A DNA stretch of 38,052 nucleotides from Pontimonas sp. Lineage in GTDB: Bacteria; Actinomycetota; Actinomycetes; Actinomycetales; Microbacteriaceae. The notes under the pieces are model-generated. The model searched no databases. It saw only the letters and a list, made by a program, of their open reading frames with translations, and had not been told where the DNA came from. Both the position numbers and the translations under genes were made by a program. The stretch is from contig JAFMDO010000009.1 of the NCBI GenBank assembly GCA_017857245.1, positions 1 to 38,052 of the forward strand, in the 5' to 3' direction. This document shows, in pieces, positions 15,823 to 23,845 of this stretch (the first letter of the stretch is position 1; every line of letters begins with the position of its first letter).

Positions 15823-17048
15823 GCCGGGTCCTTCACAAAAGTTGCCACCGTTTCCATGTGGTGGGTGTGGGGAAAAAGGTCCCAGCTTTCAAGAAAGACC
15901 ATCTCGTATCCGGATTTCATGAGTGCCGACGCGTCCCGGGCGAGAGCGACTGGGTCACACGCGACATACACAATCTGTCCAGCACCGAGCGATGCCAGCG
16001 CCGTGGTGACCTCCGCTTTAGCTCCACTGCGCGGTGGGTCAAGAATGATGGTCGCCCGAGACCACGGGGCTTTTTTCCCGGCCAAGTCGCGTGCTTTCCC
16101 TGAAATCCAACGATCCACTCTTGCCGCGATGGGGTCCACTTCTGCGACATCCGCGAGGTTTCTGCTCACGTAGCTCAGAGCCCGCTCGTCTGACTCCACT
16201 GCGGTGAGAGATATTTCTTGGCCAGCAACTTGCGCCATGGCGTGACCCAACAAACCCACGCCGGAATAGAGGTCAGCGTTGTCGGCATCGGCGTGCAGCC
16301 TGGCTGGGTCAATGGCTCGCGTGACGGCGTCGCTGAGAAGGGCGGGTGCCGACTGGTGGACTTGCCAGAAGGATTGGTCGCTCAGGTGAAACTCAACCTC
16401 ACCTACTCGCTCAAGAATGTCTCCAGCCGCTTGTTCGTCGATGACCAGCCGCACACCAGAGCCGGTGGTGTCGAGTGCTCGGACGGTGTGGGCACCCTCA
16501 AAGGGGGTACTCACGATGCCGGCGGATCTGATTGCATCCGAGGCGAGTGGGAGGTCTTTCACCGGGATTACGGTGTGACTCTTCTCAGCGTAGGGACCCA
16601 GGCGACCCGACTCATCAGCGTGGAGCGTTACGCGGGTGCGCCACCCCAGACCGTTTCGCTCGTCATCTCCTGGAACACCCTGCACCGTGACGCCCTGAAG
16701 CACATCTTCTGAGATTCCCCCGAAACGCATCAGGGAATCCTTCAGGATGTGGGTTTTGAGCTCGCGTTGATGGGGCAAGGCGATGTGGCCATAGTCCGCG
16801 CCACCGGCGCGCTCTGCGGCAGGCCTCGAAATATCTGCTTCTGGCCAAATGTGGGGAACCCGGTGGGGGCTCGGGGTAATGATCGAAAGCGCTTGGGCCC
16901 GCCACAGTGACTTCTTGGAGTCATCCGTGATTTCTGCCCGAACAATGTCGCCAGGGATAACGCCGGGGCAAAAAATGACCCGTCCCTCGAGGCGTCCGAT
17001 TCCAGAACCGCCGTGGGCCATGGCCGTTATTTCAAGTTCGACTATCAC
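15819..17048 (-). CDS. TrmA/RlmD-type class I SAM-dependent RNA methyltransferase
   Basis: This 409-residue RNA (uracil-5)-methyltransferase-family protein has an N-terminal TRAM domain (about residues 1-55, with MAHGGSGIGRLEGRVIFCPGVIPGD) and a C-terminal Rossmann methyltransferase. The SAM motif is LYSGVGLLG (260-268), then DPPRSGA (337-343), the nucleophile Cys364 in VACDPVALARD, and DLFPHTHHMETVA with the general-base Glu399. The [4Fe-4S] cluster site of RlmD is lost: the usual C-G-G-C-D reads A-G-G-A-D (about 81-85) and no other Cys lies nearby. The target (tRNA or rRNA uridine) cannot be told. The start is GTG 17048 with TAGGCT ending six bases upstream. It is the first gene of a two-gene operon with maf. 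Confidence 0.88.
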   Translation of the reverse strand: MIVELEITAMAHGGSGIGRLEGRVIFCPGVIPGDIVRAEITDDSKKSLWRAQALSIITPSPHRVPHIWPEADISRPAAERAGGADYGHIALPHQRELKTHILKDSLMRFGGISEDVLQGVTVQGVPGDDERNGLGWRTRVTLHADESGRLGPYAEKSHTVIPVKDLPLASDAIRSAGIVSTPFEGAHTVRALDTTGSGVRLVIDEQAAGDILERVGEVEFHLSDQSFWQVHQSAPALLSDAVTRAIDPARLHADADNADLYSGVGLLGHAMAQVAGQEISLTAVESDERALSYVSRNLADVAEVDPIAARVDRWISGKARDLAGKKAPWSRATIILDPPRSGAKAEVTTALASLGAGQIVYVACDPVALARDASALMKSGYEMVFLESWDLFPHTHHMETVATFVKDPA

Positions 17049-17054
17049 CGCCCA

Positions 17055-17060
17055 AGCCTA
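17055..17060 (-). promoter_or_regulatory. -10 element TAGGCT of the RNA methyltransferase (leaderless)
   Basis: TAGGCT, six bases (TGGGCG), then GTG 17048. Confidence 0.55.
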
Positions 17061-17108
17061 GGAGCTTTCGGGCAGAATAGATTCAGACCCCAATTCAAGG
17101 AGAACTTC

Positions 17109-18149
17109 ATGGATGTACGCGGTTACGCCGTCATGTCAGAACAAGCACCCCTCACCCCCTGGGCTTTCACCAGGCGAGAGGTTAGGGATGACGATGTCGC
17201 GATCGACATTGAGTTTTCTGGCGTGTGCCATTCGGACATTCACACGGCTCGCAGCGAGTGGGGCCCCATCAGTTTTCCGTGTGTCCCCGGTCACGAAATC
17301 GTCGGTCGGGTATCAGCCATTGGCAGTGCAGTGTCAGGGTTTTCTGTGGGCCAACGAGTAGGCGTAGGCGTCTATGTTGATTCCTGCCGCACCTGCAAGA
17401 ACTGCCTCTCGGGCATGTCCAACTACTGCGAAGAAGGATTCACCGGCACCTACAACACGCCTGAGCGCTCTGGCGAAGGAATCACCCAGGGCGGCTACTC
17501 CACCGGCATCGTGGTGAACGAGGGTTATGTTGTCAACGTTCCGGAGTCTTTAGACCCCGCTGGCGCTGCGCCATTGTTATGTGCAGGAATTACCCTCTAC
17601 TCGCCGCTCAAAGAATTTGGCGCCGGACCCGGAGTGAAGGTAGGCATCGTGGGTTTGGGTGGCTTAGGCCACATGGGTGTCAAATATGCGGTGGCCATGG
17701 GAGCAGAGGTGACAGTCTTTTCTCACTCTGAGAGCAAGAGAGACGATGCACTGGCAATGGGCGCACACCACTTCGTGGTGACCAATGACGAAACGGTGTT
17801 CCAAACCCACGCTAAGCAGTTCGCGCTGATTATCAACACCGTGTCAGCATCAATTGACTTGAATCTATATCTCGAGTTGCTGGGACTGGATGGAACCTTG
17901 GTGATGGTGGGCCTCGCCGCTGAGCCCTATCCCATCAAGCCTTTCTCCATGGCGCCACAGCGCAGAAGGATTGCCGGAAGCACGATTGGTCCGGTGTCCG
18001 AGTTGCAAGAAATGTTGGACTTCTCAGCCGAGCACAACATCGTTTCGGATGTTGAAGTGATTGATGCTGATTACGTGAACACGTCGTGGGATCGCGTGGT
18101 GGAAAGCGATGTGCGCTACCGCTTCGTGATTGACGTCTCCACGATCTAG
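17109..18149 (+). CDS. Zinc-dependent NAD(P) alcohol dehydrogenase
   Basis: This is a 346-residue medium-chain dehydrogenase/reductase of the YahK/cinnamyl-alcohol-dehydrogenase-like group, probably reducing aldehydes with NADPH in the cytoplasm. The catalytic zinc ligands are Cys40 (GVCHSDIH), His62 (PGHE) and Cys158 (LLCAGIT). The structural zinc site is C93-C96-C99-C107 (CRTCKNCLSGMSNYC). The cofactor loop is GLGGLGHMG (182-190), and the TVFSHSESKRDDA segment (Ser-Lys-Arg) is typical of NADP preference. The start is ATG 17109 with AAGGAG eight bases upstream; a longer frame from 17013 lacks a site. The stop at 18149 abuts the stop of the convergent glutamine amidotransferase gene with no gap. 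Confidence 0.92.
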   Translation: MDVRGYAVMSEQAPLTPWAFTRREVRDDDVAIDIEFSGVCHSDIHTARSEWGPISFPCVPGHEIVGRVSAIGSAVSGFSVGQRVGVGVYVDSCRTCKNCLSGMSNYCEEGFTGTYNTPERSGEGITQGGYSTGIVVNEGYVVNVPESLDPAGAAPLLCAGITLYSPLKEFGAGPGVKVGIVGLGGLGHMGVKYAVAMGAEVTVFSHSESKRDDALAMGAHHFVVTNDETVFQTHAKQFALIINTVSASIDLNLYLELLGLDGTLVMVGLAAEPYPIKPFSMAPQRRRIAGSTIGPVSELQEMLDFSAEHNIVSDVEVIDADYVNTSWDRVVESDVRYRFVIDVSTI

Positions 18150-18866
18150 TTACGAGGGGGAGGCGGCCTCTATCAGGCCGCTAAACACTCGAAGGTCCGA
18201 AAGATTTTCCTCAGGGTGCCATTGGACAGCGACACAAAAGCTGGAACCGGGAAGTTCAACACCTTGAATCGTGCCGTCAAAACCGCGGGCACTCACGGTG
18301 AGCGAGGGTGCCACCTCGTCGATGGCTTGATGGTGATACACGTGTCCCTGAACGCTCGAGTGACCGTCAAAGAGCCCGTGTAAACGGGTGCCTTCGGTGA
18401 GGGTCATTTCCTCAGGGTGGAAAACCCCATCCCCCACGCGGTAGCGGTCATGGCCCACTACCTCCGGCAGGTGCTGGTGGAGGGTTCCCCCTAAATGGAC
18501 GTTCAGCATTTGTGCGCCGCGACAAATGCCGAGAACCGGAAGCCCTGTTTTCAGAGCCTGGGTGAGGAGTGCATCTTCAAAGCCATCGCGCAGATCCTCG
18601 GAATCTTGGGTGTGGGCGTTTTTGTCCTGCCCGTATCGAGCCGGATTGATATCTGCACCACCGGTGACCAGCAACCCGTCGAGGCGTCCGATAATCCTGG
18701 CAGCCTCCCCACCCGTGGCAACCTGCGGAGGCAACAAGACCGCAATGCCTCCAGCTTGCGTGATCGCTTCCACATATTGGGCAGGAAGCACGGCGAGTTC
18801 ACCGTCGTAGATGGTCATCTGACCGGGAGTCAAATATGTTGTGAGACCGATGATGGGGGAAGGCAT
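18150..18866 (-). CDS. Class I glutamine amidotransferase, gamma-glutamyl-GABA hydrolase (PuuD) type
   Basis: This 238-residue peptidase C26-family protein has the nucleophile Cys115 in GICRGAQ and the His217/Glu219 pair in QWHPE. Other family features are VTGGADINPARYG (residues 68-79) and HVYHHQAID. PuuD-type enzymes cleave gamma-glutamyl amides such as gamma-glutamyl-GABA in putrescine breakdown, but no other putrescine genes are present here, so the substrate is uncertain. The start is ATG 18866. CACAAT ends seven bases upstream, and an AGGAG also lies close to the ATG. It is divergent from the ABC exporter genes and directly abuts the alcohol dehydrogenase at its 3' end. Confidence 0.85.
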   Translation of the reverse strand: MPSPIIGLTTYLTPGQMTIYDGELAVLPAQYVEAITQAGGIAVLLPPQVATGGEAARIIGRLDGLLVTGGADINPARYGQDKNAHTQDSEDLRDGFEDALLTQALKTGLPVLGICRGAQMLNVHLGGTLHQHLPEVVGHDRYRVGDGVFHPEEMTLTEGTRLHGLFDGHSSVQGHVYHHQAIDEVAPSLTVSARGFDGTIQGVELPGSSFCVAVQWHPEENLSDLRVFSGLIEAASPS

Positions 18867-18873
18867 AGCTCCT

Positions 18874-18879
18874 ATTGTG
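18874..18879 (-). promoter_or_regulatory. Possible -10 element CACAAT of the amidotransferase gene
   Basis: CACAAT, seven bases, then ATG 18866. It fits the leaderless pattern with one extra base, but the first base differs from the consensus T. Confidence 0.35.
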
Positions 18880-18965
18880 GGGGATTGATTCAGTGCTTGC
18901 TAACACCTTCCCGCCAGGCGTGGTGGGCTAGCGTTAGTCAAGATTTGGCCAGAAAAGGACATTCC

Positions 18966-19934
18966 GTGAGTGCAGCATTTATTGAGGCCCAGAACCTCGT
19001 CAAGACATACCAAGCGGGCAAAAAGACGGTCATTGCTTTGGACGATCTCTCCCTGAGTGTGCCCAAGGGTAGTGTCCAAGCGCTGCTGGGTCCCAACGGT
19101 GCGGGGAAGACAACGACCGTCAAAGTGCTCACCACTTTGACCACGCCCGATTCGGGCCAGGCAAGAATTGATGGGATCGATGTTTTAGAACACCCCGAAC
19201 AGATTCGACGGATGATCGGCGTGAGTGGGCAATATGCGGCGGTGGATGAAAACCTGACGGGGTTTGAAAACCTGGATATGGTCGGCAGGCTTTATCACCT
19301 CAGCCCTGCAGCATCGAGGGCTAGAGCGCGAGAGCTCATTGAGATGTTTGACTTGGTGGAGGCTGGGGACCGAGTGGTGAAGGGTTTTTCCGGGGGGATG
19401 CGGCGACGCATTGACCTCGCAGGCGCTTTGGTGGTGAATCCTCCCGTGCTGTTTCTTGATGAACCAACGACGGGTCTTGACCCGAGAAGCCGCCTAGCGC
19501 TGTGGGATGTCATCAAGAAACTGGTTGGAGAAGGAACGACAGTCCTCCTCACCACCCAATACCTGGAAGAAGCCGACCAATTGGCGGACAACATCGCTGT
19601 GATTGATGAAGGCAAAGTGATTGCCCAAGGAACCAGCGACGAATTGAAGCTGTTGGTGGGCGGTCAACGCGTGGAAATCACGATTCAACACCTGGAAGAT
19701 CGAAGCGCAGCAATTTCTGTCCTCGAGCGCCATGTGAACGGTGACATCACCTTCGCTGCGGATGAGCGCACGCTGGTCGGGCCTGTCGACAATGCAGCCA
19801 AGACCCTGCAAGCGGTCCTCAAGGGTTTGGCGGATGCCGGAGTTGAACTCAACGACGCGGGAATGCGGCGCCCCACCCTCGATGATGTTTTCCTCCAACT
19901 CACCGGTCACGCAGCGGAAGAAGTCACAGCATGA
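18966..19934 (+). CDS. ABC exporter ATP-binding protein, DrrA type
   Basis: This is a 322-residue ATPase subunit. It has Walker A GPNGAGKT (42-49), Q-loop GVSGQYAAVDENLTG, signature FSGGMRRR (141-148), Walker B VLFLDEPTTGLD (161-172) and TTQYLEEAD, where Gln replaces the H-loop His, as is usual in the daunorubicin-resistance DrrA subfamily. The C-terminal 90 residues form the DrrA-associated domain. GTG 18966 follows AAGGA closely; a much longer upstream frame is unlikely to be coding because it runs antisense through the amidotransferase gene. The stop overlaps the permease start (ATGA). The substrate is unknown; the family exports drugs, lipids or polymers. TAGCGT at 18929-18934 is a possible -10 element, giving a short leader. 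Confidence 0.9.
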   Translation: MSAAFIEAQNLVKTYQAGKKTVIALDDLSLSVPKGSVQALLGPNGAGKTTTVKVLTTLTTPDSGQARIDGIDVLEHPEQIRRMIGVSGQYAAVDENLTGFENLDMVGRLYHLSPAASRARARELIEMFDLVEAGDRVVKGFSGGMRRRIDLAGALVVNPPVLFLDEPTTGLDPRSRLALWDVIKKLVGEGTTVLLTTQYLEEADQLADNIAVIDEGKVIAQGTSDELKLLVGGQRVEITIQHLEDRSAAISVLERHVNGDITFAADERTLVGPVDNAAKTLQAVLKGLADAGVELNDAGMRRPTLDDVFLQLTGHAAEEVTA

Positions 19935-20758
19935 GCCAGATTACGGTCGCTCCGGGCACGCCGCTTTCTCGTTTTCTTTCCGATGGCTGGGTGACCACCA
20001 GGCGAAACCTTCTCAAAATCAGACGCGTTCCCGACATTTTGGTTTTTACGCTGATTCAGCCGATTATGTTCGTGCTGCTCTTTACCTACGTCTATGGCGG
20101 CGTGATTGATATTCCCGGTAGCTCCTATGTGGAGTTCCTGATGGCAGGAATTTTCGCCCAAACCGTCGTGTTTGGCTCGACCTACTCAGGCTCTGCGATG
20201 GCGCAAGACCTGAAGGACGGAATTATTGACAGGTTCCGCACCCTCCCGATGAGCCCTGCTGCCGTCTTGGTGGGGCGCACGAACGGAGACATGCTGATCA
20301 ACGCAAGCTCCATGGCCGTCATGATGCTGACCGGGTTCATTGTGGGCTGGCGAATCCGCTCCAGCCCCACGGAGGCTCTGTTTGCTGTGGTGTTGCTTCT
20401 TCTCTTTGCTTATTCGTTCTCCTGGGTGATGGCGTTCATCGGGATGAGTGTTCGAAGCCCTGAAGTGATCAACAACGTGTCGTTCCTGATTTTGTTTCCC
20501 CTCACCTTCATTTCCAACGCTTTTGTTCCCTCCGACACTCTTCCCACCCCCTTGCGGGTCTTTGCGGAATGGAATCCTGTGTCCGCTCTGGTTCAAGCAG
20601 CGAGGGAGCTCTTTGGCAACGTTCCCCCAGGTATCCCCGTGGGAGATACCTGGACAGCTCAGAATCCTGTTGCCACAGTGTTAATCGGTATGGCGGTCAT
20701 GTTGGCAATCTTTGTGCCGCTCTCCATAAGAAAATTCCAATCGATTAGCTCGCGATAA
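19931..20758 (+). CDS. ABC-2 type permease, DrrB type
   Basis: This is the 275-residue membrane subunit of the exporter. About six hydrophobic segments are visible: the first near residues 34-55 ([21 protein letters not shown]), others around 66-84, 112-135, 143-165, 173-190 and the last at 249-265. The region [16 protein letters not shown] matches the ABC-2 coupling region. The ATG overlaps the DrrA-type stop by four bases, so the two subunits are co-translated in fixed ratio. Together they should form an inner-membrane exporter. No regulator or resistance enzyme is next to it, so the cargo is not known. Confidence 0.9.
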   Translation: MSQITVAPGTPLSRFLSDGWVTTRRNLLKIRRVPDILVFTLIQPIMFVLLFTYVYGGVIDIPGSSYVEFLMAGIFAQTVVFGSTYSGSAMAQDLKDGIIDRFRTLPMSPAAVLVGRTNGDMLINASSMAVMMLTGFIVGWRIRSSPTEALFAVVLLLLFAYSFSWVMAFIGMSVRSPEVINNVSFLILFPLTFISNAFVPSDTLPTPLRVFAEWNPVSALVQAARELFGNVPPGIPVGDTWTAQNPVATVLIGMAVMLAIFVPLSIRKFQSISSR

Positions 20759-20775
20759 CCAGGACGTACTGCGCC

Positions 20776-20922
20776 ATGATGCGAGTTGCACAAACAAAGA
20801 ATGGCTTCCCGCCCAAAACGTGTGAGTCGTGCGGTCGGGACTTTGAATGGCGCAAGAAGTGGGAACGCGACTGGGAGAACGTTCGCTACTGCTCCAGCAA
20901 GTGTCGAAGCGAAGGAAAATAG
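20776..20922 (+). CDS. DUF2256 small zinc-ribbon-like protein
   Basis: This is a 48-residue protein with two cysteine pairs, [16 protein letters not shown] and RYCSSKC, the signature of DUF2256 (C-x2-C-G-R-x-F-x-W-R-K-K-W...Y-C-S-x-x-C). The four Cys are likely to bind zinc; the biological role is unknown. Two consecutive ATG codons (20776 and 20779) are possible starts, and neither has a clear ribosome binding site. It lies 17 bases after the ABC permease stop on the same strand, so it may be carried on the same transcript, and it is followed within 5 bases by another small gene. Confidence 0.8.
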   Translation: MMRVAQTKNGFPPKTCESCGRDFEWRKKWERDWENVRYCSSKCRSEGK

Positions 20923-20927
20923 TCTCC

Positions 20928-21215
20928 ATGGCAACCCTCACCCTGGTCACGTCCGTTCATCTTTCGAAAGCAGAAGCACTGGACGTGCTCTCGAACACCC
21001 TTTCCGCCCCGTGGGTCATTGATGACCCCTCCGAGGTAACCCTCGCTCTTCCTCAGGGAGTGGTCCTCTCCATTGAGGTGCCAAAGTTTGGCGAAGATTT
21101 GCCGCTCACCCTCGATTGCCATCATGAGGACAGTACGATTTTGTCACGGGTCGTTGACGATGTTGCTGCGACCATAACGTCCACGCTGGGGTGGAGAGTG
21201 GACCGTATTCGCTAG
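20928..21215 (+). CDS. Small conserved-looking protein of unknown function
   Basis: This is a 95-residue soluble, acidic protein without signal peptide or membrane segment. The ATG lies 5 bases after the DUF2256 stop, close behind a GAAGGAAA run that would serve as ribosome binding site, so the two are probably co-translated. I do not recognise a family; the pattern of alternating hydrophobic strands (VTLALPQGVVLSIEVPKFG) and a C-terminal helix suggests a compact alpha/beta fold. Its stop overlaps the convergent aspartyl-tRNA synthetase stop by four bases. Confidence 0.65.
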   Translation: MATLTLVTSVHLSKAEALDVLSNTLSAPWVIDDPSEVTLALPQGVVLSIEVPKFGEDLPLTLDCHHEDSTILSRVVDDVAATITSTLGWRVDRIR

Positions 21216-22555
21216 GGAGTCAGCCGGTTGGGGCCCCTAAAGAGAAACGTGGTCTCGCGAATACTGGACTGGTTCAGCATCAGCATCATCACCCGGGCAA
21301 GGCCCATGCCAAAACCACCGTGTGGTGGCACTCCATGGCGGAAGAAGTCGAGGTAAGTGCCCAGCTCGTCGAGGTCCATTCCCCGCTCTGTGGCTTGTGC
21401 CACCAAAACGTCGATTCGGTGCTCGCGTTGTGCTCCCGTGGAAATTTCTGTTCCTCGATACAGCAGGTCGTAAGACTTGGTCAGTGCTTGATTGTCATCG
21501 TGGCGCATGTGGTAAAACGGGCGAATGGAGCTGTCGTAGTCGGTGACAAACACAAAGGGATGCCCGGTGGTTTCTTCGATGTGGGAACACAGGCGCCGCT
21601 CCGCTTCAGGATCGAGATCCCCATCGGCGCGCGGAATCTCGTATCCGGTTCCAGAAACAATGTCCCGGGCTTGGGCAAGAGTCACCTTCGGGAACTCAGC
21701 GTCAGGGATGGTGATGTCTACCTCAAGTTGTCGAGTGATGGCCTCGCCCAGGCGGGCGGATACTTCCGCTAACCCCGCTCGCAAGACACTTTCCTGCATG
21801 GCCATAACGTCGTGGTGGGATTCCACCCAACTCATTTCGGCATCGACACTGGTGAATTCTGTGGCGTGGCGGGCGGTGAAAGACGGATCTGCCCGGAAGG
21901 CAGGGGCAATCTCGAACACGGCGCCAAAGCCCGCGGGCTGAGCCATTTGCTTGAACAGCTGGGGGCTCTGGGCCAGGTAAGCGGTGGTGTCGAAATACTC
22001 CACCTCAAACAACTCGGCGCGGGATTCACTAGGGCTGGCCATCAGTTTGGGGGTGTGGATTTCGATCCAGTCGTTACCCACCCACCAGCCACGCATGCCG
22101 TGCTCGAAGGCCGTTTGGGCCCGGAAAATAAGGTTTGCCTCAGGCCTGCGCAAATCAAGGAAGCGCCAGTCCATTCGTTTGTCGACAGAAGAGTCCTCCG
22201 CGATAGGAGGCTCTTGTTCGGCAACCCCCGCCAACTCAAGCGAGGCAATTTTGACCTCGAGGCCACCCAATTTGACCCGTTCATCTAGCTTCAATGCACC
22301 CTCAACGAGGACAAAGGTGCCACCGGTGAGTGCAGAAATTGAGTCGGTCAGTGCTCGACGATCGGGTTGAGCAGCCGCGTCTTCGTCCTCAGCGCGCAGT
22401 GCTGGATTGACTAATTGCACCGAGCCCGTTTCATCGCGAAGGATGATAAATTGCACCTTTTTTTGATCTCGGACCGTCTCCACGAACCCTCCGACCACCA
22501 CGGTCGATCCATCGGTTGTTGCAGGCAGGTCGCTAATTCGAGTTCGTGAGGTCAT
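21212..22555 (-). CDS. aspS: Aspartyl-tRNA synthetase, archaeal/eukaryotic type
   Basis: This 447-residue class II synthetase charges tRNA with aspartate. It has an N-terminal OB-fold anticodon domain (about 1-105), FLDLRRPEANLIFRAQT, motif 2 FEIAPAFRADPSFTARHATEFTS, FYHMRHDD, YRGTEISTGAQREHR and motif 3 GGFGMGLARV. It lacks the GAD insertion of the usual bacterial AspRS (about 590 residues) and reads like the archaeal enzyme, the type often annotated aspartate--tRNA(Asn) ligase in actinobacteria. Of two residues tied to tRNA(Asp) discrimination in Thermococcus, the Trp26 position is Glu here, while the Lys85 position is kept as Lys95. A non-discriminating enzyme that also makes Asp-tRNA(Asn) for GatCAB is therefore possible but unproven. 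ATG 22555 has TAGACT eight bases upstream. Confidence 0.92.
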   Translation of the reverse strand: MTSRTRISDLPATTDGSTVVVGGFVETVRDQKKVQFIILRDETGSVQLVNPALRAEDEDAAAQPDRRALTDSISALTGGTFVLVEGALKLDERVKLGGLEVKIASLELAGVAEQEPPIAEDSSVDKRMDWRFLDLRRPEANLIFRAQTAFEHGMRGWWVGNDWIEIHTPKLMASPSESRAELFEVEYFDTTAYLAQSPQLFKQMAQPAGFGAVFEIAPAFRADPSFTARHATEFTSVDAEMSWVESHHDVMAMQESVLRAGLAEVSARLGEAITRQLEVDITIPDAEFPKVTLAQARDIVSGTGYEIPRADGDLDPEAERRLCSHIEETTGHPFVFVTDYDSSIRPFYHMRHDDNQALTKSYDLLYRGTEISTGAQREHRIDVLVAQATERGMDLDELGTYLDFFRHGVPPHGGFGMGLARVMMLMLNQSSIRETTFLFRGPNRLTP

Positions 22556-22563
22556 GAGAACTG

Positions 22564-22569
22564 AGTCTA
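22564..22569 (-). promoter_or_regulatory. -10 element TAGACT of aspS
   Basis: TAGACT followed by eight bases and ATG 22555, giving a leader of at most a couple of bases. It lies in the 60-base divergent gap shared with the histidine phosphatase gene. Confidence 0.45.
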
Positions 22570-22603
22570 TCGCCAGCACCAGCTTCCGCCCGGGCGAGCC
22601 TCG

Positions 22604-22609
22604 TAGAAT
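22604..22609 (+). promoter_or_regulatory. -10 element TAGAAT of the phosphatase/ccs operon (leaderless)
   Basis: TAGAAT, six bases (AAGGGG), then GTG 22616. It probably drives the histidine phosphatase and the four cytochrome c maturation genes behind it. An AAGGGG touches the start codon but is too close to act as a ribosome binding site. Confidence 0.6.
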
Positions 22610-22615
22610 AAGGGG

Positions 22616-23251
22616 GTGCCAGCAGACCTTCTTCACTTTGTCCGCCACGGGGAAGTTCATAACCCCGAGGGAATTCTGTATGGACGCTTGGAGGGCTTTG
22701 GGCTGTCTGCTCGGGGGCAAGAAATGGCAGGCAGGGCCTCGACAGTTTTGGCGACCCGACCCGTGGAGCGCATCCTTTCCAGTCCCCTTCAGCGGGCTGG
22801 GGAGTCAGCTACTCCTTTGTCTCTCGCAACGGATGTGCCTATCGATATTGATGAGCGCCTTACGGAAGGCCACAATGATTTCCAGGGCTCCACGCTTAAT
22901 CTGAAACGAATCGTTTCTGACCCGGCGGTATGGAAAATGCTCTACAACCCATGGCGGCCAAGCTGGGGAGAGCCCTATCGAGAGATTGCCGCTCGGATGC
23001 TCGAGGTGGCTGAGGATGCAAGAAACTCTGTCGACAAGGGCGAAGTGGTCTTAGTCACCCACCAAGTCGCTATTTGGATTCTTCATCGCGCTGTTGCCGG
23101 CATTCCCCTGCCCCACTTGCCTCATCACCGTCGATGCTCACTTTCCAGCATCACCACCATTAAAAAGGTCGGCGAAAAATGGAGGGAAGAAAGCTACCGG
23201 GAGCCGGCAGCAGATCTTTTGGAAGACGCCATCGATTTGGGGGCTGTGTAG
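22616..23251 (+). CDS. Histidine phosphatase-family protein
   Basis: This 211-residue phosphoglycerate-mutase-like phosphatase has the phospho-acceptor VRHGEVHNPEG (RHG at about 10-12), LSSPLQRAGESA, a Glu in LTEGHNDFQG and the second histidine in LVTHQVAIW. The substrate is not determined by sequence; such proteins act on small phosphates or phosphoproteins. The start GTG 22616 fits a leaderless transcript. The stop is followed with no gap by the GTG of the ResA-type gene, so it is the first gene of an operon with cytochrome c maturation genes, an arrangement that suggests a shared promoter more than a shared function. Confidence 0.88.
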   Translation: MPADLLHFVRHGEVHNPEGILYGRLEGFGLSARGQEMAGRASTVLATRPVERILSSPLQRAGESATPLSLATDVPIDIDERLTEGHNDFQGSTLNLKRIVSDPAVWKMLYNPWRPSWGEPYREIAARMLEVAEDARNSVDKGEVVLVTHQVAIWILHRAVAGIPLPHLPHHRRCSLSSITTIKKVGEKWREESYREPAADLLEDAIDLGAV

Positions 23252-23845
23252 GTGAAGGCGCCTGCTGCAGCCGCAATCCTCGCCCTTGCTCTGATCCTCA
23301 CTGCGTGCGCGTCCGGGGCAGACGCCCTCGCCGAGCAGTACCGTTCGGGTAGCGGCCAAAACTACATCTCCGGTGATGGCGCCATTACGGTGATTGCAGC
23401 GGAGTCGAGAAGTGAACCTGTCACCTTTGGAGGCGAGCTCGATAGCGGCGGCACATTCGCCTCGGGTGAGTATGCGGGTTCGGTGCTGGTGGTCAATTTT
23501 TGGTATGCCGGGTGCCCACCGTGCCGGCTAGAAGCCCACGATTTGGAAGAAATTTCGCAGGAGTACAAGGACCGAGATGTGGTCTTTGTGGGCATCAACA
23601 TTCTTGACCAAGCCCCCACAGCCCTGGCGTTTGCGCAGGAATTCGGTGTGACCTACCCCTCGATCATGGATGTTAATTCCGGGGATGTGCGACTTGCTTT
23701 CTCGGGGGAGGTATCTCCCAATGCTGTTCCCACAACGCTTGTAGTCGATAGTCAAGGGCGCGTTGCGACGCGAATTTCTGGTCTGTTGAGCGAGCCAGGG
23801 ATCCTGCGGGGCATGATCGATGATGTTTTGGGCGAAGGTCTCTAA
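23252..23845 (+). CDS. resA: ResA/TlpA-type thiol-disulfide lipoprotein
   Basis: This is a 197-residue thioredoxin-fold protein anchored outside the membrane: a hydrophobic signal ends at the lipobox LTAC (Cys19), and the active site is WYAGCPPCRLE with Cys88 and Cys91. ResA-like proteins reduce the CxxCH motif of apocytochrome c so that haem can be attached. The cis-proline region is VSPNAVPTTLVVD. GTG 23252 immediately follows the upstream stop, and the ATG of ccdA follows its own stop with no gap, so the genes are tightly coupled. It should receive electrons from the CcdA protein encoded next. Confidence 0.9.
   Translation: MKAPAAAAILALALILTACASGADALAEQYRSGSGQNYISGDGAITVIAAESRSEPVTFGGELDSGGTFASGEYAGSVLVVNFWYAGCPPCRLEAHDLEEISQEYKDRDVVFVGINILDQAPTALAFAQEFGVTYPSIMDVNSGDVRLAFSGEVSPNAVPTTLVVDSQGRVATRISGLLSEPGILRGMIDDVLGEGL

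Noticed and set aside
18495-18965. Upstream extension of the DrrA-type frame
   Set aside because: It lies antisense to the conserved amidotransferase gene, and GTG 18966 has a good ribosome binding site right before the conserved start of the ATPase.
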